Source: Gordionus sp. m RMFG-2023 (Eukaryota > Nematomorpha > Gordioida > Chordodea > Parachordodidae). From it: a stretch of 64,000 nt of DNA. The translations under genes and the position numbers were made by a program. Positions 40,101 to 55,100 of this stretch are shown here, in pieces; the stretch's first letter is position 1; each line of letters opens with the position of its first letter. The DNA is taken from assembly GCF_954871325.1 (NCBI RefSeq), contig NC_088776.1:43170569-43234568 (forward strand). Direction: 5' to 3'. The notes below the pieces were generated by a model. It saw only the letters and a list, made by a program, of their open reading frames with translations. It searched no databases and was not told the DNA's origin.

Positions 40101-43100
40101 GGATCACTAAGAGAAATGGAAAACAATCAGGAAATCACGAGAAAGGATTGGGATAGGCGATAGGTAATGTCATGAGAAGATATAGGCTGGAATAGTTTGG
40201 ACATATTGAGCGGAAGGCGAAGGACGATCGAGTGAAGAGATTCACTATGTTAGATATGAAACAAGACCCAGAGAGAGGTATAATCACAAACTATATGAAT
40301 TTGGTAGAAAATATGCAAAGAATGTGTCTAGCCAATGTTGATGTCCGTGATCGAGAAAAATGGAGAAAGGGGATATTAGGGTAAACCTGATATTAAACGA
40401 AGAAGACTAAGCAGCAACCTGCAGGCCAGGTGGAATCTTATCTTCTTTTTATTCTCCGTTTAATGGCGATTTCGGTGGGCCAGTTTCCCCTCTGATTTTC
40501 CTTTTCCATTTTTGACGGTCCTTAAGTATCAATATTTGTAAGATTCATTTTTCTTATACCCGCCGATATCACCTTTATCCACGTTATATCGGGCCTTCCT
40601 CTAGCTTTTGTTCAACTACTTCCATCACTTTACCCAGTCATCTTTTGTCTTACGTTCCACATGCTAAAACCATCTTAGTCTTTAGTCTATTTCTTTGCAT
40701 CACCATTCCAATCACTTCATTCCATTCCCATTCTTGTTCGCAATTCCTTACAAGTTTTTCTCTCTCAGAGACACCCCACACATTCATCTAATCATTCTCA
40801 TCTCTGTTCTTTCCAATTTGACTTTGTGAACCGTTTTCATTGCCCATGTTTCGAAGTCATAAACTAAACAACTCCTCACACAGCTTACATAAACTTTCTC
40901 CTTTAACATCAAAGAGAATTTTTATTTGTTAGAATAGACGACATCTCTCTGAACTTCTTTTATGATAACTATTAATAAATTTTTCACTTCACGATATCGT
41001 TAAGAACTCTCATTTATATTTTAAAGGCAAATGAATTATCCTATAATTGTATTTTTACTAGGTATGTCTGACATAAGCGCAGTAGGATGGAAATTGTTTT
41101 TGAGATCGGAAAAGGCGTTCAAACATGTTTCAAGATAAAATTCGGGCAAGAATAGATAAAGATTACCCCCCTTAGATAGAGCATTGTTAATGGTACGTAA
41201 AATGGCACCTAATAGCCAGGCCACGTTTTCTTGCTTCTCCTGTTAAAATGTAATAAATATATAAAAATAAAAATATAGAAAAAGAAGAAATATTTTTATT
41301 ATTTTATTCTGACGAGATTATGCGAATTTGTGTATATATTTTTTAAGGGGTATGTGTCAAAAAATATCCTTCCGTTTTAAGTTTATGAATAATACATTCA
41401 CAATAAAATTAAAAGAATAATAAACAAAGGATACTAGAAAAAAGATAAACAGAAATTAATTTAATTTAATAGATTCCTGTGAACGGTTATTGATAGGTTT
41501 GAAATTTAAATATCGTATTTTCTTAAAATATTAAAACATTGCATTCGTAAAGATTTAGTTATAAGAAAAAATATAGTAAGTTGTTTTTATCAATATAACT
41601 GCTTAATCAGTTAAAAAAAAAATTTTTAAATGAAAAATTGATATATAAGAGTGAATTAAGCTAATTAAACTTTTTTTTTAAGCAGGAATTAAAAAAAAAT
41701 ATAAATTATACAAATTAACAGAAATAAAATGGTAACTTTAGAAAAAACGACTATCCTAATCCAAGCTAATAACCGGGCTTGTTCAAGCGCGTTTCTAAGG
41801 AATATCTGTTTGGAACGTTCTAGCTCTGTTTTAACCGCTATTTTCTGAAGAATATAAAATCTTTTGTAAATCAATATAAAAAAATGGCTGCAACAGTGGA
41901 AGTAAAATAGATAAGCAACTTGCGAGGATCTATTTGAGAAGTGTCATTTTGATAAAAAAAAATATAGATACTTTATTATAGGAATGCTCTACTCAGCATT
42001 TTTTTTAAAAATTGAGTTAGCTTTAAAATGAATAATGATTAGAAGCTATGATTATATATATTTTTATATCTAATTTTAGATTTAAAAAAAATAAGAGTAT
42101 TAAAGTTTATGAATATTTTAATTATTTGAGAAAACCTCTATAAGTACCATCAACTTATCTTGACGACTTTAGCAAACCCATTGATAAATATGATCTTATC
42201 ATTGACATATAACACTTACCTAGACTTAATAAATTATTCATTAAAAAATGAATCCTGAAGCTTCGCGTTTAGCTGAATACAAATCAGCTGGTGACAAGTC
42301 ATTTTCGTTTCTATTATAAGAATTAAATAATGAAGCTCTAATTTTTTCCAAAGTTTTCATAATTATAAGAAAACAAGATAGCGAGTCACCAGCTGATTTA
42401 CACATTCAAATAAATGAATTGTCAGTTTTCAATGCCAAAGTTCCTTACCGGTCTATGGAGGTTATATAAATTTTTTAATAATTTACGTTAGGTGGGCAAA
42501 CGTTTATCTTAGTTTGAATGGAGGTTATTGTTTTCAGATATTCCTTGATTATGTCACGGACCTTTGCCATCTTATTAAAAAAATATATATTATTAAGATA
42601 TTTAATAAATATTAAGTTATTAACAAATCTACATTAGTGGCAAACAAACTTTCTTTCTTTCAAAAAAAAGAAAGAAAGAACAAAATTAAAAGATATAAAG
42701 AAAAATAGTGATAATAAAAAAAAATTTTGGATATAGATTAAAGTCAATCAGTATAATTCACTTATAAATTACCATTGTTTATAATGACTTTATCGTATTT
42801 ACTATTTTGATTTTTGACGTGAAAAATAAACGAGTTATACTACTATATATAGTAGTAATTGCTCCTGAATGGACAGGTCAGAATCTGACAATATTCATTT
42901 TGACTGGACCCGGATATTTTAAAGAAATTTGGGATCAGAAACGCCTAAAAAATTGGACCAGAATTTAAATTAATAAAATTTGTATCGTAAAAATTATTTA
43001 ATATTATGAGGGATGGGTGGGGATAATTTTTCTTTATAAGAAATGATGTTTTTTGTAACATTAAAAATTTATTATAATTAATCATATTTTAAAAAATGAC

Positions 43101-46100
43101 AATTTCGAACACAAATAATAAAATATTGGAAAATACAAATTAATGAGTGAATATAATATTGCTAAAAAATTATAGCTATATAACTGGGTATGTAAATCAC
43201 AATAAAATATAAAATCAAACATTATATGATGATTTGAAAAGTTAATTACGATTGCACCTTTTTCCCAATAATTAGTATGTAATTGAGAATTAAATCTCTA
43301 TCTATATTAAGTAAAGTTAGTCCATTCAATTGATTTTCTGATGTCGTACTTATGAGATAGGATATTCTCTGTAATGAAGAAAATGTCCTCTCATTAATAC
43401 TTGTGTTGCCATATTTTAAATATGGCGTTTCTTGAAGGATTACTTATTAAAATTTATTTTTCATACCAAAATTAAAATTCTGAAATTATTTAGCAATCAG
43501 ATATGGCCTTTCGATACATTTATATTCTCTGAATAAAGAGCAAAATATTTAATTTTTAATATCAAGTAACATATCCTAAGACGGATTTCAAGATAGTATG
43601 TAAATTGGCTATAGCCATTTAATAATCGTTAATTAATTTGAGTAAAAAAATGTAACCAGAAGTGGAATAAAAATGGTTATTTTTATAATTATCCTCAATT
43701 GAGCCCAAGTTAATATTAAAACGATTCTTTGCTTAGGTGTAAGGTGAGGTTTGCGAATCTCAAAATCATATAATCGCGCTTTCGATTAAACAGTCACATA
43801 TATCAAGTAAAATTATTGGTCGATATTATCTCTTAGTTTTCAAAGTTGTAGTATAATAATAATATTCGTTTAACCAGAGCCAAATCCATATCATTTTTAT
43901 TGAAAAATATTACATAAAATTGTTGGGTAATTAAATAATTTAGTACATTCTAATGTGAAAAAAATCGGTTTTCCTATTGAATCTATTAATATACCAGCTT
44001 CAGATATAATATCCGGTTCAGGCCTTTCTGATATTTCTCCATGAACAATCAAAATAGGTTCTTCTAGATCCAAAAATTTTGTAACACCTTGATGTCGAAA
44101 ACTCCAACGTGACGTTCATACCTTTTGTAAGTTTTTTCAGAAAATTGTGTCTAAAAATAATTAATAACCTCCTGAAGACCTTATTTCCTCCTTATCTATC
44201 TTTTCAGAGTCTTCATTTCGTTCAATAATTTTATTTGCAATCATTGTGCATAAGATTTTGAATTTTCTGATTATTGGGTTTGGTCTGTATATTTTCTATT
44301 AAATTATATTACCTTTAGGTTTTTGGTTGATAAAATTTTCATATATCCGTCAGTGTTTAAGGTTTAAAAAAATGTAAAAAAATATGCTTTATATTTTCGT
44401 GGGAAAAAAATATTAATATACAAGGAAGAAATATAAAAATTAATTTTAACTTTTTTACAGTTTAAAATAGAATATAACCTATTTGAAATAGAATACTTTG
44501 CGTTTCACAATTCATGAAACTTTTTATATTTCTTCAAATAATTTAGCTATGGGGTATTCCCCTCTCCCCGCTGGCTACGCGCCTGTTTGATATGATTATT
44601 TCCACAAAAAAAATACTTTGGAAGTATGCTTGTGTCCCGATACGTGATACAAAAGAATGGCACCGTCCAATAACTCTATGAGGGATGAGGAAGATGCTTC
44701 AGACCTACTTTTGGGATTTACGGTGAACGATTTGTCTTTATAATGCAAAAAATAAAAATATAAGAAATATCATTTCAGTGCATGTCGATTATCATTTAAT
44801 GTCTGATACAGTTTATATATCATGTTTGAGTTTAAAACTAAAAAAAATGTCGTTACTATCACGTGATCGGAGTGAATAAAGAAATATCAATATTAACTAA
44901 GAGGACAAGGATTTTAAAGTAAGAAACTTATATAAAATAATGTCATAATAGTTACAAATATTTAGATAGTCAAGCTTATTTGACATCGTAAATTACCAGA
45001 AAGTTCCACATTGGCTTTGGAATGGCCAGAACCTCCACTTAGTCCTGTATTTTGGGATAAATCGCTACTTGGATTGCAGCTCGGGTTATGATCGCGAAGA
45101 TTAAGGTAAGATGTCGAACTTTGATTGGATGCGATGGGATTTAGGGATTCGGAATTGAGTAATTCCGAGTTTAGTTCCGTTTCGTAAGTTTTTTTGAGAT
45201 AAGACATGAGACCGGCCAGCCTTTGAAGGTCGAAATAATTGAGTGAATCATCGTAAAAGTTTTGACAGGGAACAAAGGCTTCTATAAGTTGTAATAAATG
45301 AAAGGTTAAAAAATGAAATATTTCAAAAAATTATTTAAGGATAGATCTGAACTTGATTTCCATTTTTAAACTTTATTATCAACAAAAATTTAGATGTAAA
45401 AATAGCGTTTGAAGCTGTCTAAAAAGAATAAGGCTATTTAGATTTAACGCGTATTTGCTTTATTATATCGAAAAAAATATATAAATAACAATTAATATTT
45501 ATTTAATACACAAGTTCGTTCTTTCTTTCAAATAGGGTGCCATAGTTCAAAACTTGTTTAGACTCTGCTTCAAAAAAAGACGAACTAGGACACGGCTTGA
45601 AAGATTTTTTTTAACTCTTTTTCCACAAAATAAGCATACATACTTCATCCTTCGGTCGATAGTTTGGGTAAATTATTAGTAAATTTTTTTTTTACATGCA
45701 ATCAAGTTGGCCGTAGTCTAAGACATAGTTAGCAAAAACATGATAAATGATCAGCTACACCAAAATTGCAATTTAACACCGTTATAAGAAAGCAAAAAAT
45801 ATGTTTGTTAGATGTTCTGATAGAGGTATGGTTTATTAGTTCAAAATATGAGTGATGTTTAAAAAAAACAATGTATAAATTCAATAACTTATATAGCATG
45901 GCGACTTACAGAGATAAACATTTAAAGGCCTGGCCCGGGTTTTATATTTCCCGGTTCGGCATGTAAAAAGCATTATGATAACTTTGAAAATATGACAGTC
46001 GCAAAAACATAATTAATAATAGGAATGTACCGATATTTTACCCATTTTAAAATAAACAAGAAATAAAAAAATTCATTTGAAAACGTTTTAAAAAAAGAGA

Positions 46101-49100
46101 CTTGAAGCAAGAAAAAAACATTTCCCTCCCTCCCTTTCCCATCCACACTACCCTCCATCTACACTCCCATGTCCCTAAACATATGTAACAAGAAATATAA
46201 AGAAATTAAATAAATTTCATAAATTTTTTAAAAAGGTTTTAAAAAAGAGACTTTTGAAGCAGGAAAGATATTTGGTAGTGTACTAAAATAGAAAAGGTGA
46301 CTGCAAAGGGGGGTAATTAGCAATATTAAAGGGCTTACAGGTCTTTAATATATATATAATACATATTTTTTCTATATATGCAAAAAACCTGAATTAGGGA
46401 CGGCTCTATAAGAGTATTTTTGATGGTATTTATCCCATTCGAATCTCAGTTCTTTAACCAAGTGGTGAAAAGTGCAAAGAATGGCTGGATAAGGGCATTT
46501 ACTAAAAGGGTGATGCATCTAAAAAAAAATTTGCAGATTGTTTAAAAAATTATGATTTTTTTCTAAAAATAAAATTAATGAAAAAACATTAAAAACTGAA
46601 AAAAATAGACATTCACACTACATTATAAATTGCTCCCAACACTTCGCCTTCTCCCTTTTTCTACTTATACTATTTATGCGTTAATTTATTTGGACGTGAA
46701 CGCTGGAATTATCTTACAAAAATAGCTATTTAAATCAAGATTAATTTCAGATTAGACTCTTATATTTAAGGTATAAAAAAAGGCATAAGAAGCCAAATAA
46801 AATCATAGGTGAACTTCCATTCACAAGTTTGAATATTTAGAAATTGCTTCGATTTGCAAAAACTCGCCAATGACCTTTTTATACAGTTTAAGAAAGACAA
46901 AGTTTCTATTTTAATAATCATGTGCTAAAAAACATGTTTCTAAGAATTATTATAAAGCTCTAATTATATATATATGTAGGCCTCAAAAATTTTCATAAAA
47001 TATCTTATGATTGAAAATAGACATAATGGAGACATTCCTGTGTGTGCCCCAATATGATTAAAAAAAACATGTATCTAATAATTATTCGAGCGTTAGGGTG
47101 AAGATAGCTGGCCAAATAAAAAATAGAGCTATTCCTATTGTAAAAAATAGTATGACAAAAATTACAAGATTTCCTAGTGTGCACTGTCTCTTAATAGAAT
47201 GAATTGAACTGATTTGGCTTTATTACTGAAACCTAAATTGTATTGGGGCATGTTGCTCGGGCTGTTTGTAGCGTTAAATACCGCACTGCCTGAACAAATA
47301 GCTTTACTATAAATGAGGCGTAAAGGAGCAAATGTAAGCGCTAGGCATAAATGTACTTGCTTTCATTTTTCTTAATTTCATCATTTAAAGGTAGATATAA
47401 TAAATCAAATTTCCGGCCTCCCATTATCATTTTCGAACTTTAACTCTATTATATATAATAGAATTTCCAGTGAGATTTTCCACGAAATGACTTATTAACT
47501 CACCAATGAATGTGTTTACCTTTAAAATAAATCTTTTCTAAGTAAGAGACCAGAGGATAAATAAACAGGTTCAGGTTTGAATAGATATAAAATGGTAGGA
47601 TATATATTTAAAAAAAGTTTACTATATTGAGATTAAGGTTTTGACGAATGAAATCCCGAAATTTTTTAAGGAATAAATATCGACTAGATACTCCGTTTAG
47701 AGTATCCCTGTTGTTCAATAACATTTTAATAATTTCTTGCTGCAAATCTTCGATTTCTGAATTATTTTTTGGCAATATATATTAAAAATAAAATTGTTAA
47801 AATATAGTGAGAGATTTTATGTTTACAATAATAATATTAAACAGAACGAACTCGCATTGAACAAAGTTTATTAATAAATTTTTCTCTTTTACAAATATAA
47901 AACATAAAATTAATAAATTCTGCACAAATTATATAAAAGAAATAAAATAATAAATCAACAAATCCCCATAATTTGAGCACTGAAAGAGATGGTATTGCTC
48001 AAATTAGATTGCTGGATGATCAAAAAAAAATGTCACTGACTTAAAATAATCGAAAAAATGTATTACAAACCGAAAAATAGTGCAATATACTAAAAAAAAT
48101 CTTTTCATTACCCGAAACGACGGTTTGGAGGTGTTGCATTGAATTTTCGTAAGCCATTTTTGTTTTATGACTCGTAAATACGGATAAGGGAATATCGGGA
48201 GTAGATGTTATCTATTAAATGCATATTGATCGAAAAAATATAATAATTTAGATATGGGTTTGAGGAAAGTTAATATGATCATTTTATCTATTATAAAAAA
48301 CGTGTTGATAATGCTCGATATAGTTTTAGAAAAAAATGATTGTTGGATAAAATGAAGGGAAAGGTGAATATAATTATTTTTCATAGGCTTGATGTGGGAT
48401 AGAGTTAATGTACAGGAAATTAATTCTTTTTCGATCCTATTCGCCATTTCCATTTCAAAAATGGTAATTGTTACTTGTCCCTTAGTTTTAACCATTTATT
48501 GAATAATTTCAAGAATATAAATATAATATATTTAATCCTATTCTTAATTAAATATATATTATACCCTCTCTTACTTTCAACCGACCATACTAATATCTTA
48601 GAACCGTAAACAAAAATGAGTACCCATAGTAATGCCGCGCAAATAAGCATAAAAATCATTCACAGCCTTATAAAATTGATTCTAAATGGGTATTATTTCC
48701 TAAATCTTCCCACTATCTTTTTCTGAATTTATCAAATACTTTATAATCAGAATTCGGTTTCCCAGAAGTAGAAGACGAGGATGACCTGCATGTTGACTCA
48801 GATTCAGTCTCGGAAGATGATATATTCCAACCCTCTGGTCTTACAGTTTCAATTCCATGATTCATACCGTTTCTTCTTACGTCATCAATCGTAGCATTGA
48901 TCGGGTTAGTAGAAGGACCCATAAAACTGGCTGTGTATATAATATTACAAACAAATACAGAATAAATTGTTTGTTTAAAATGTATCTTTTTATTTTGCGT
49001 TACTTTGAAGCATTTTAATATTAGTTAACTTTTCTTTTCTATATTTTTTTACTACAATTCTACATGCGCCTACTTTACAAATATGCATACATAATTACGG

Positions 49101-52100
49101 GTGGGACCATGCGCGTAGCCAGCAAGCCCCCCCCCCGTAGCAAAATTATTTGAAAAATATAAGATATCAAAATGGCCTGAACGAGATATTACACCTGCAG
49201 CTAACACATTATTAGATTCAATATGACAGTCGATTTTTTCGCATTGGAATGTATTAATAAACAACAATCAATTTTATGCAATTTTTTTCAAAAAATATGA
49301 CATGGATTTGGCTGAGGTTATGAGAATTGTGAATATTAATATATTACACTTAGAAAACTAAAAGATAATACCGAACCAATAATTTCACGAGATTTATATG
49401 ATTGTTGAGAGAAAGCGAAATTATTTGATTTTGAGATTAGAAGGCCTCAACTTGTACCTAGAAAAGCAAATCGTTTCAATATTAACGTGAACTCAATTGA
49501 GTCTATAAAATAACTGTTTTTATTGCACGATACATTTTTGACTCAATCAATGAATGATTTGTGTTTCATCAAATGGCTCCATCCAATTTATATATATACT
49601 ATTACCTATAAATCGTTCTGTCAGAGAATGTTAATATATCTGTAGACCTATTAATTTCATAATTTCAATATTGGTATCAAATATTAATTTTAGTAGATAA
49701 TTCTCCAAGAAAGGTCTTAAAATATATTGAGTTTTTTTATACAAATATATTAAAATTACTGTATATTTTGGCACAATACCAATTAGTACAAGCACAAATG
49801 AGAGGAACTTTTCTTCATTACGAAGAATAAAAATTAATCTCAGAACTAGGACATTGGGAAATCGATTAAATAAACTAGTCTTACCTAATATACATCGAGA
49901 TTTAATCCCCACTCAGAACTAGGACATTGGGAAATCGATTAAATAAACTAGTCTTACCTAATATACATCGAGATTTAATCCCCACTCAGAACAAATTATT
50001 AAAAAATTGGGGCAATCGCAAAGATTAAATTTTTATTTATGAATGATATTTTGAAACCTTTTAAATCATCATATATGATTAATTCTTTAGTTCATAGTGC
50101 TTTATAAACTGATTTAATAGTTATAATATTTTGTATTTTCCAATTATTATATGTTAGAAATTATAATTTTGTAAAATGTGGAGGTTATAACTAGTGCAAA
50201 AAGGAAACGCGTTACTCATTAAGTTGTTCACCTGTGAAAAAAAGGTGTGCGTTACTCGCTATATATAAAAAAATAACGAGTTACTTACAAATATTATATA
50301 TAAATTTTGTTTTTATTATTTTTTTTCGTATAGATAAAAATAATACTATACAAAAATAATATAATATAATATTTATTTCTCGATTTTCAAAATATCAATT
50401 TATTTTATCAGTATCAAAAAATTTGAATTCATATTTTTACCTTTATGTTTTTTTAATTTGTAATCTACACTTATAAAATGTAAATAGTGCCCTTAATTTT
50501 CTTTGTGTAAAAAATGTTTCATACTAGGGCCAGGCCAGAGTTAAATTATCTTCATTTGAAGAAATAAATACTGTTGATATATATCATTTATAAAACAAAT
50601 TATATTAGGATTCAATATTAATTAGATTAGCAATATTGACTATATAAAATATAACAACAAGAATTAAGAACTTTGGGGGTAATCTAAATCAATAACTAAC
50701 TCGGCTTAAATTATTTATTAAACTTAAAAAAGATATGTAATAAAATATAAAATATTTCTCCATATTTTTAATAAAAAATTTTAAGTAACTAGTAACATTT
50801 TGCGTTAACGTTACTCAAAAAAAAGCGTTATTCGTTACCATTTAAAACAAGTAACGAATTTTTTAGACGTTATTTAATAAGACTAGTTATAATAAATTTT
50901 ATATGATGATTCGTTCTAATATTATGTTTCAAAAAAAATATCTCCTCCTGCAGAAAAATTCATGGCTACGCGTCACCAAAATATTCTTGATTTACAAAAT
51001 CAATACCAATTAATAAGATCAAATATTGGTATTGGGTTAACATTCATAAAAGAACAACATTTTAAAACCTATACCAATACAATATTTGGTTTTTTAATAT
51101 TCGTTCCCAGATCCATAAGACATAATATATTATATTTATCTTTAAACCTAATATATTGGTTAGCTTAGATTATTTAGGTAAATTCATTGTGAGCTGATAT
51201 TATTTATATGGACTCATAATAGTTATAAAACGTTACTTCGGTCGACATATAGTCATACAGAGAAATAGGATTAGGTAAACAACCAAAATTATAAAAAATA
51301 ATTGGCATGACTATGTATTGAGTTACCGGTAACAGGTTGATTGGTATAGTCGCGAATATTATGAACGGACCCCATATAATTGAGAGGATCGAGGATAGAG
51401 GAAATATTTAGGTAAGGATGTGGGACTAGCTTTTGAAGAAGGTCGTAGTCCGGTGATTTAACATGCATGAGTAAAGGTAATTTAATCCTCTCGAACGTAC
51501 ATAAAACAACATTTGATAATGATGATTGAGTTAAGGTAAATAATAATTTGTTATTATTAAATTTAAAAAAAATTCCAAAAAGAGTTAAGACTAGATTAAA
51601 AGTCAAGGTATTGAAAAAGAGGGAAGGACATGTAGTGAGTAAGCGTAAAAGGTTTAATAAAACAGTATTTGTTTAAATTGATTTGATCCTATTTGGCTTA
51701 CGTCATTCAAATTGGATCAAATACTTTGTATAATCAAGATTATTTATATATAATATAAGTATAAAAAGGATATAAGACGTTTTGTAGTAAATATTTCCTC
51801 GTTGGCTCGTGTCTTAGTAACTCGATCATCATCGACAAGTATAATTTCTGTTGTTTAAATAAGAAAGATTAGGAGAGATTTATTTATTGTTTATTAATAA
51901 TAAATCAAGAAATATATTTGAGGTCATGCCTAAACTCGTCATTTGTATAAATGAAATCGCACCCTAATCTTCTATCCTGCCCACTCATATTAATATTCTA
52001 AAAGTATATAATTAATTTTTAGTTAATCAAATTATCGGTCAGAAATAGTAAAAAATTACCTGGTATTTCGAATCTGAGTCGAGTGGTGAGAACCGGTAGT

Positions 52101-55100
52101 GCACCAAAATGGAAGTTATGAGATTTTCCATGATCACTTTGGCCTGCACTTCGTCGATAAAGGCCCAGAAAACGTCCAAAAATTTGCTTATAAATTCTCT
52201 GCAATACAAGGGACTGTTACCCATCGGTTGATCATCTCCTTTTTCAGTACTGATATGTTTGGCCAAGAGTTTAAAAAAACAGATTTCTACCACGTAGGCA
52301 TTATTCTGTATATGAACAGAATTGATAAAATAAGTTAAATAAGGATTATTAACAACAGCAAAAAAAAGGTTCATCATTTTTTTAAACTTAATCCGATTAC
52401 TCTTTATTTTTTTTAAAGTGCGAACACTGAACAATGACCATGACATATGTTAGATGAATCATGGAAGATAATTCTCTTTTTTAATGTTTTCAAAAAATAA
52501 CCCTCTCCCTTTCTCTGAAAAAAAAATTGACGTTTCTTTCTACCAGGGAATTAACTCCCGCTTACCAAAAATACTGTGTAATTTTCTTATTTTCTTTAAG
52601 AGAAATTGACCACATGAGCGTTGATGAATCGTAGTGTTATGAAATACTTAAAAAAATATTATTTTTTGTTTTGCCAATATCATATTTTGTATCCTATATT
52701 AACTTTCTTTTTTTTTGCATAACATCCAAAATGTAATGTAAATTTTTTCTTACACTACAAATATCTTATAAGAATTTTTTAAAAGACTGTAATTAAGTAA
52801 GCTTAAACACACTAGATGTATATAATCTTGTTATTGTTTCTTTAATGAAACAATGTTTAACAACTTCTCAAAGTCAATAATATTTTTTGATTTTTGAAAT
52901 AAAAAAAAATAAATATTTTATTTTAAGAATGCTCACGTAATTTTTTGGTTCTTCAAATTTTTTTTTTTTAAAAATATTGTTTTTAAACTTCAAAGATTTC
53001 TTCTCTATATTTAAGGCAAAAATAATCTAATGCTCATTGATTTTTTTTGTTAAACCCTGGTGAAAGGTTTGTTATTACCAAAACTTTGACTAATTTATCG
53101 AAGAAGTAACCAGCCAGGATAAAAAGCAAAGCCCTCGAACTGGTACCTTCCAACGTTGGCAACTCTTTTATATCAAAATCGCTATTTGCAGACTCCTGGA
53201 CTATCTCCATTTTTTGAGGCAAAGCTGTGGACGAAGCTTCCAAAGTCTTATCGCTTTTGTCGCTTAATAACGTCGTTTCTATTGTTTCCTTCTTGTTTTT
53301 TTAGAAGTGGGGGGTTTTGGGGTTAAAAGGGTTTATACGTTTCTATTTTCAACAAATATAGGAATTGATTTCGATTCCCTTATCATTTTTTAAAACTTGC
53401 AATAAACAAATTATTATATAAGTTTCTAAATTATATTTCTGACGAATGTTTAATTAATTATTTGGCTATTTTATTGGTTAAAAACATTATTCTTCTTTCT
53501 TTCTTGAATTTTTCCTTTTTTGAATGTCTTTTTCTTAGCTTCTTTACACATACTTTAATTTTTTACACTATTCAAAAAAATTTATTACACGGTGGTCGTC
53601 TTATTAATCAAGGCTTAAAATTTCGGCATTCAAAACATTATCTTATATTAATAGTAGTTGGATGATTATTGCTATGCAATATATACAAGTCAAAAGGTAA
53701 TTTTGTTTAATGGCAAAAATGGATCAAGTGGCATGAGTTATGTTTTGAGTTCGAGCTCCTGTCACAATTTTTTACGAATTTAATATTAGACAAGGGGGCC
53801 AGTCATTCATAACTAACTAATAATTTAAGGGTGAAGCAAAAATAAATATATAAAATATTGATAAGATCTGCTAGATCCAACCAAAACACAGATAAAGAAT
53901 GGGGTTTTATTTCTTAAATTTATAATATTCCTCTCTCTAAGAAATTCATTATATTTATTTTTCGCGATCGTCGAAGTTATAGCGAATTAATTTCGTCGTT
54001 ATTTGTTATCGTGAATAAATTTTGTCGTCGATAGCGAATTAGTCGTTAATTTGTTGTTTATCGATCTTGTTTGTATGTCAATAAGCGGCATTAATATCTT
54101 TTAGTACTAGCTTCATCGTCGTCGTTTTGGTTATCTGTATCGACACCATTGACGTGTTGACTTGATATAGACATCATAATTTCTTTTATTTGTATCATCG
54201 TGGTATTTAGTTATCACAATTTGAGAATAGTTACTGTTATCATCATCGAGTTTATATTATTTAATTTCAATTTATTCTAAAAAATTTTACTTTATGTATC
54301 ATATTTCAATGTACGAATATCGATTTAATATATTTTAAACATTCAATTGCTTTAAATTTTATATCCACCCATAATTTTCCCCTCCTTGAAAATCGTGAAA
54401 CATTTAAAATTAGAGTAAACTTGAGGTGGAACAGTTAGGTTTCAAATAGCACGATGTTTGTTATTATTATATATAGCTTTCCGTATGTTATGTAAATATA
54501 ACCATTTTAATCTGTGTTATATACGAATCATTTTGAGCCTAGGGTTCGTCTGCATTTTTGTCAAACATTGGTTCTTAAAATATCATCCAATAAATTTTCA
54601 TCTTTGAATATTTCAATATCTAGTCCAAGAATTAAAATAGTTTTCATCTATAGCTCGCCAAGTGTCCATGTTTTAATTAAAGTTTATATTTAATTTTAAG
54701 TATCATTGATTCTTTTTTCTCTGCTGCCACCATGTTAGAAACAAACGATGGCTAGCAAAGATAAAGAAAACTATTTTATTAAAATTTAAAAAATGAATTA
54801 CATCAAGGTTAATTACATATAAAAGAATGAGTTTCACTAAACTAATTGTGTCCAAATAAATTGTATAAAAATACATTGAATTATGAATTCATATCATTTA
54901 TTAAAATACGCCGCTGTGCTGCCAGTTTAAAAAACGGTGGCGAATTCGGCGCGCCAGTAAACGCTAATAAAAAATAATAAACCATCACCGCCGAATTATA
55001 TCTCGGCGCAAAGGTCCATGTATGGCTATTTCCTACCGCGATGGATGTAACAATTATCACAAGTTTTAAGCGAAAAACGTTTTCAAGGCCATAATTTTTT

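Noticed and set aside
41036-41874. Two small minus-strand ORFs as independent genes
   Set aside because: Both contain RNF123 exons (19 and 18) plus read-through into introns.
48208-48495. ORF of 95 codons
   Set aside because: It reads intron sequence across the exon 12 acceptor, with no recognisable motif or conserved partner.
48471-48659. Minus-strand ORF with a membrane-like helix ([18 protein letters not shown])
   Set aside because: It falls in the intron between RNF123 exons 11 and 12 and a stop lies just before its ATG. The sequence is also present in the decayed copy near 7740-7830, but no splice-compatible gene could be built.
49631-49912. Minus-strand ORF with a resemblance to an RNF123 helix ([15 protein letters not shown])
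   Set aside because: It is the antisense of the hAT transposase relic. The true exon with RHEPTRKYL is at 51779-51847.
52019-52338. Overlapping ORFs at RNF123 exon 8
   Set aside because: They are shadows of exon 8 in other frames.
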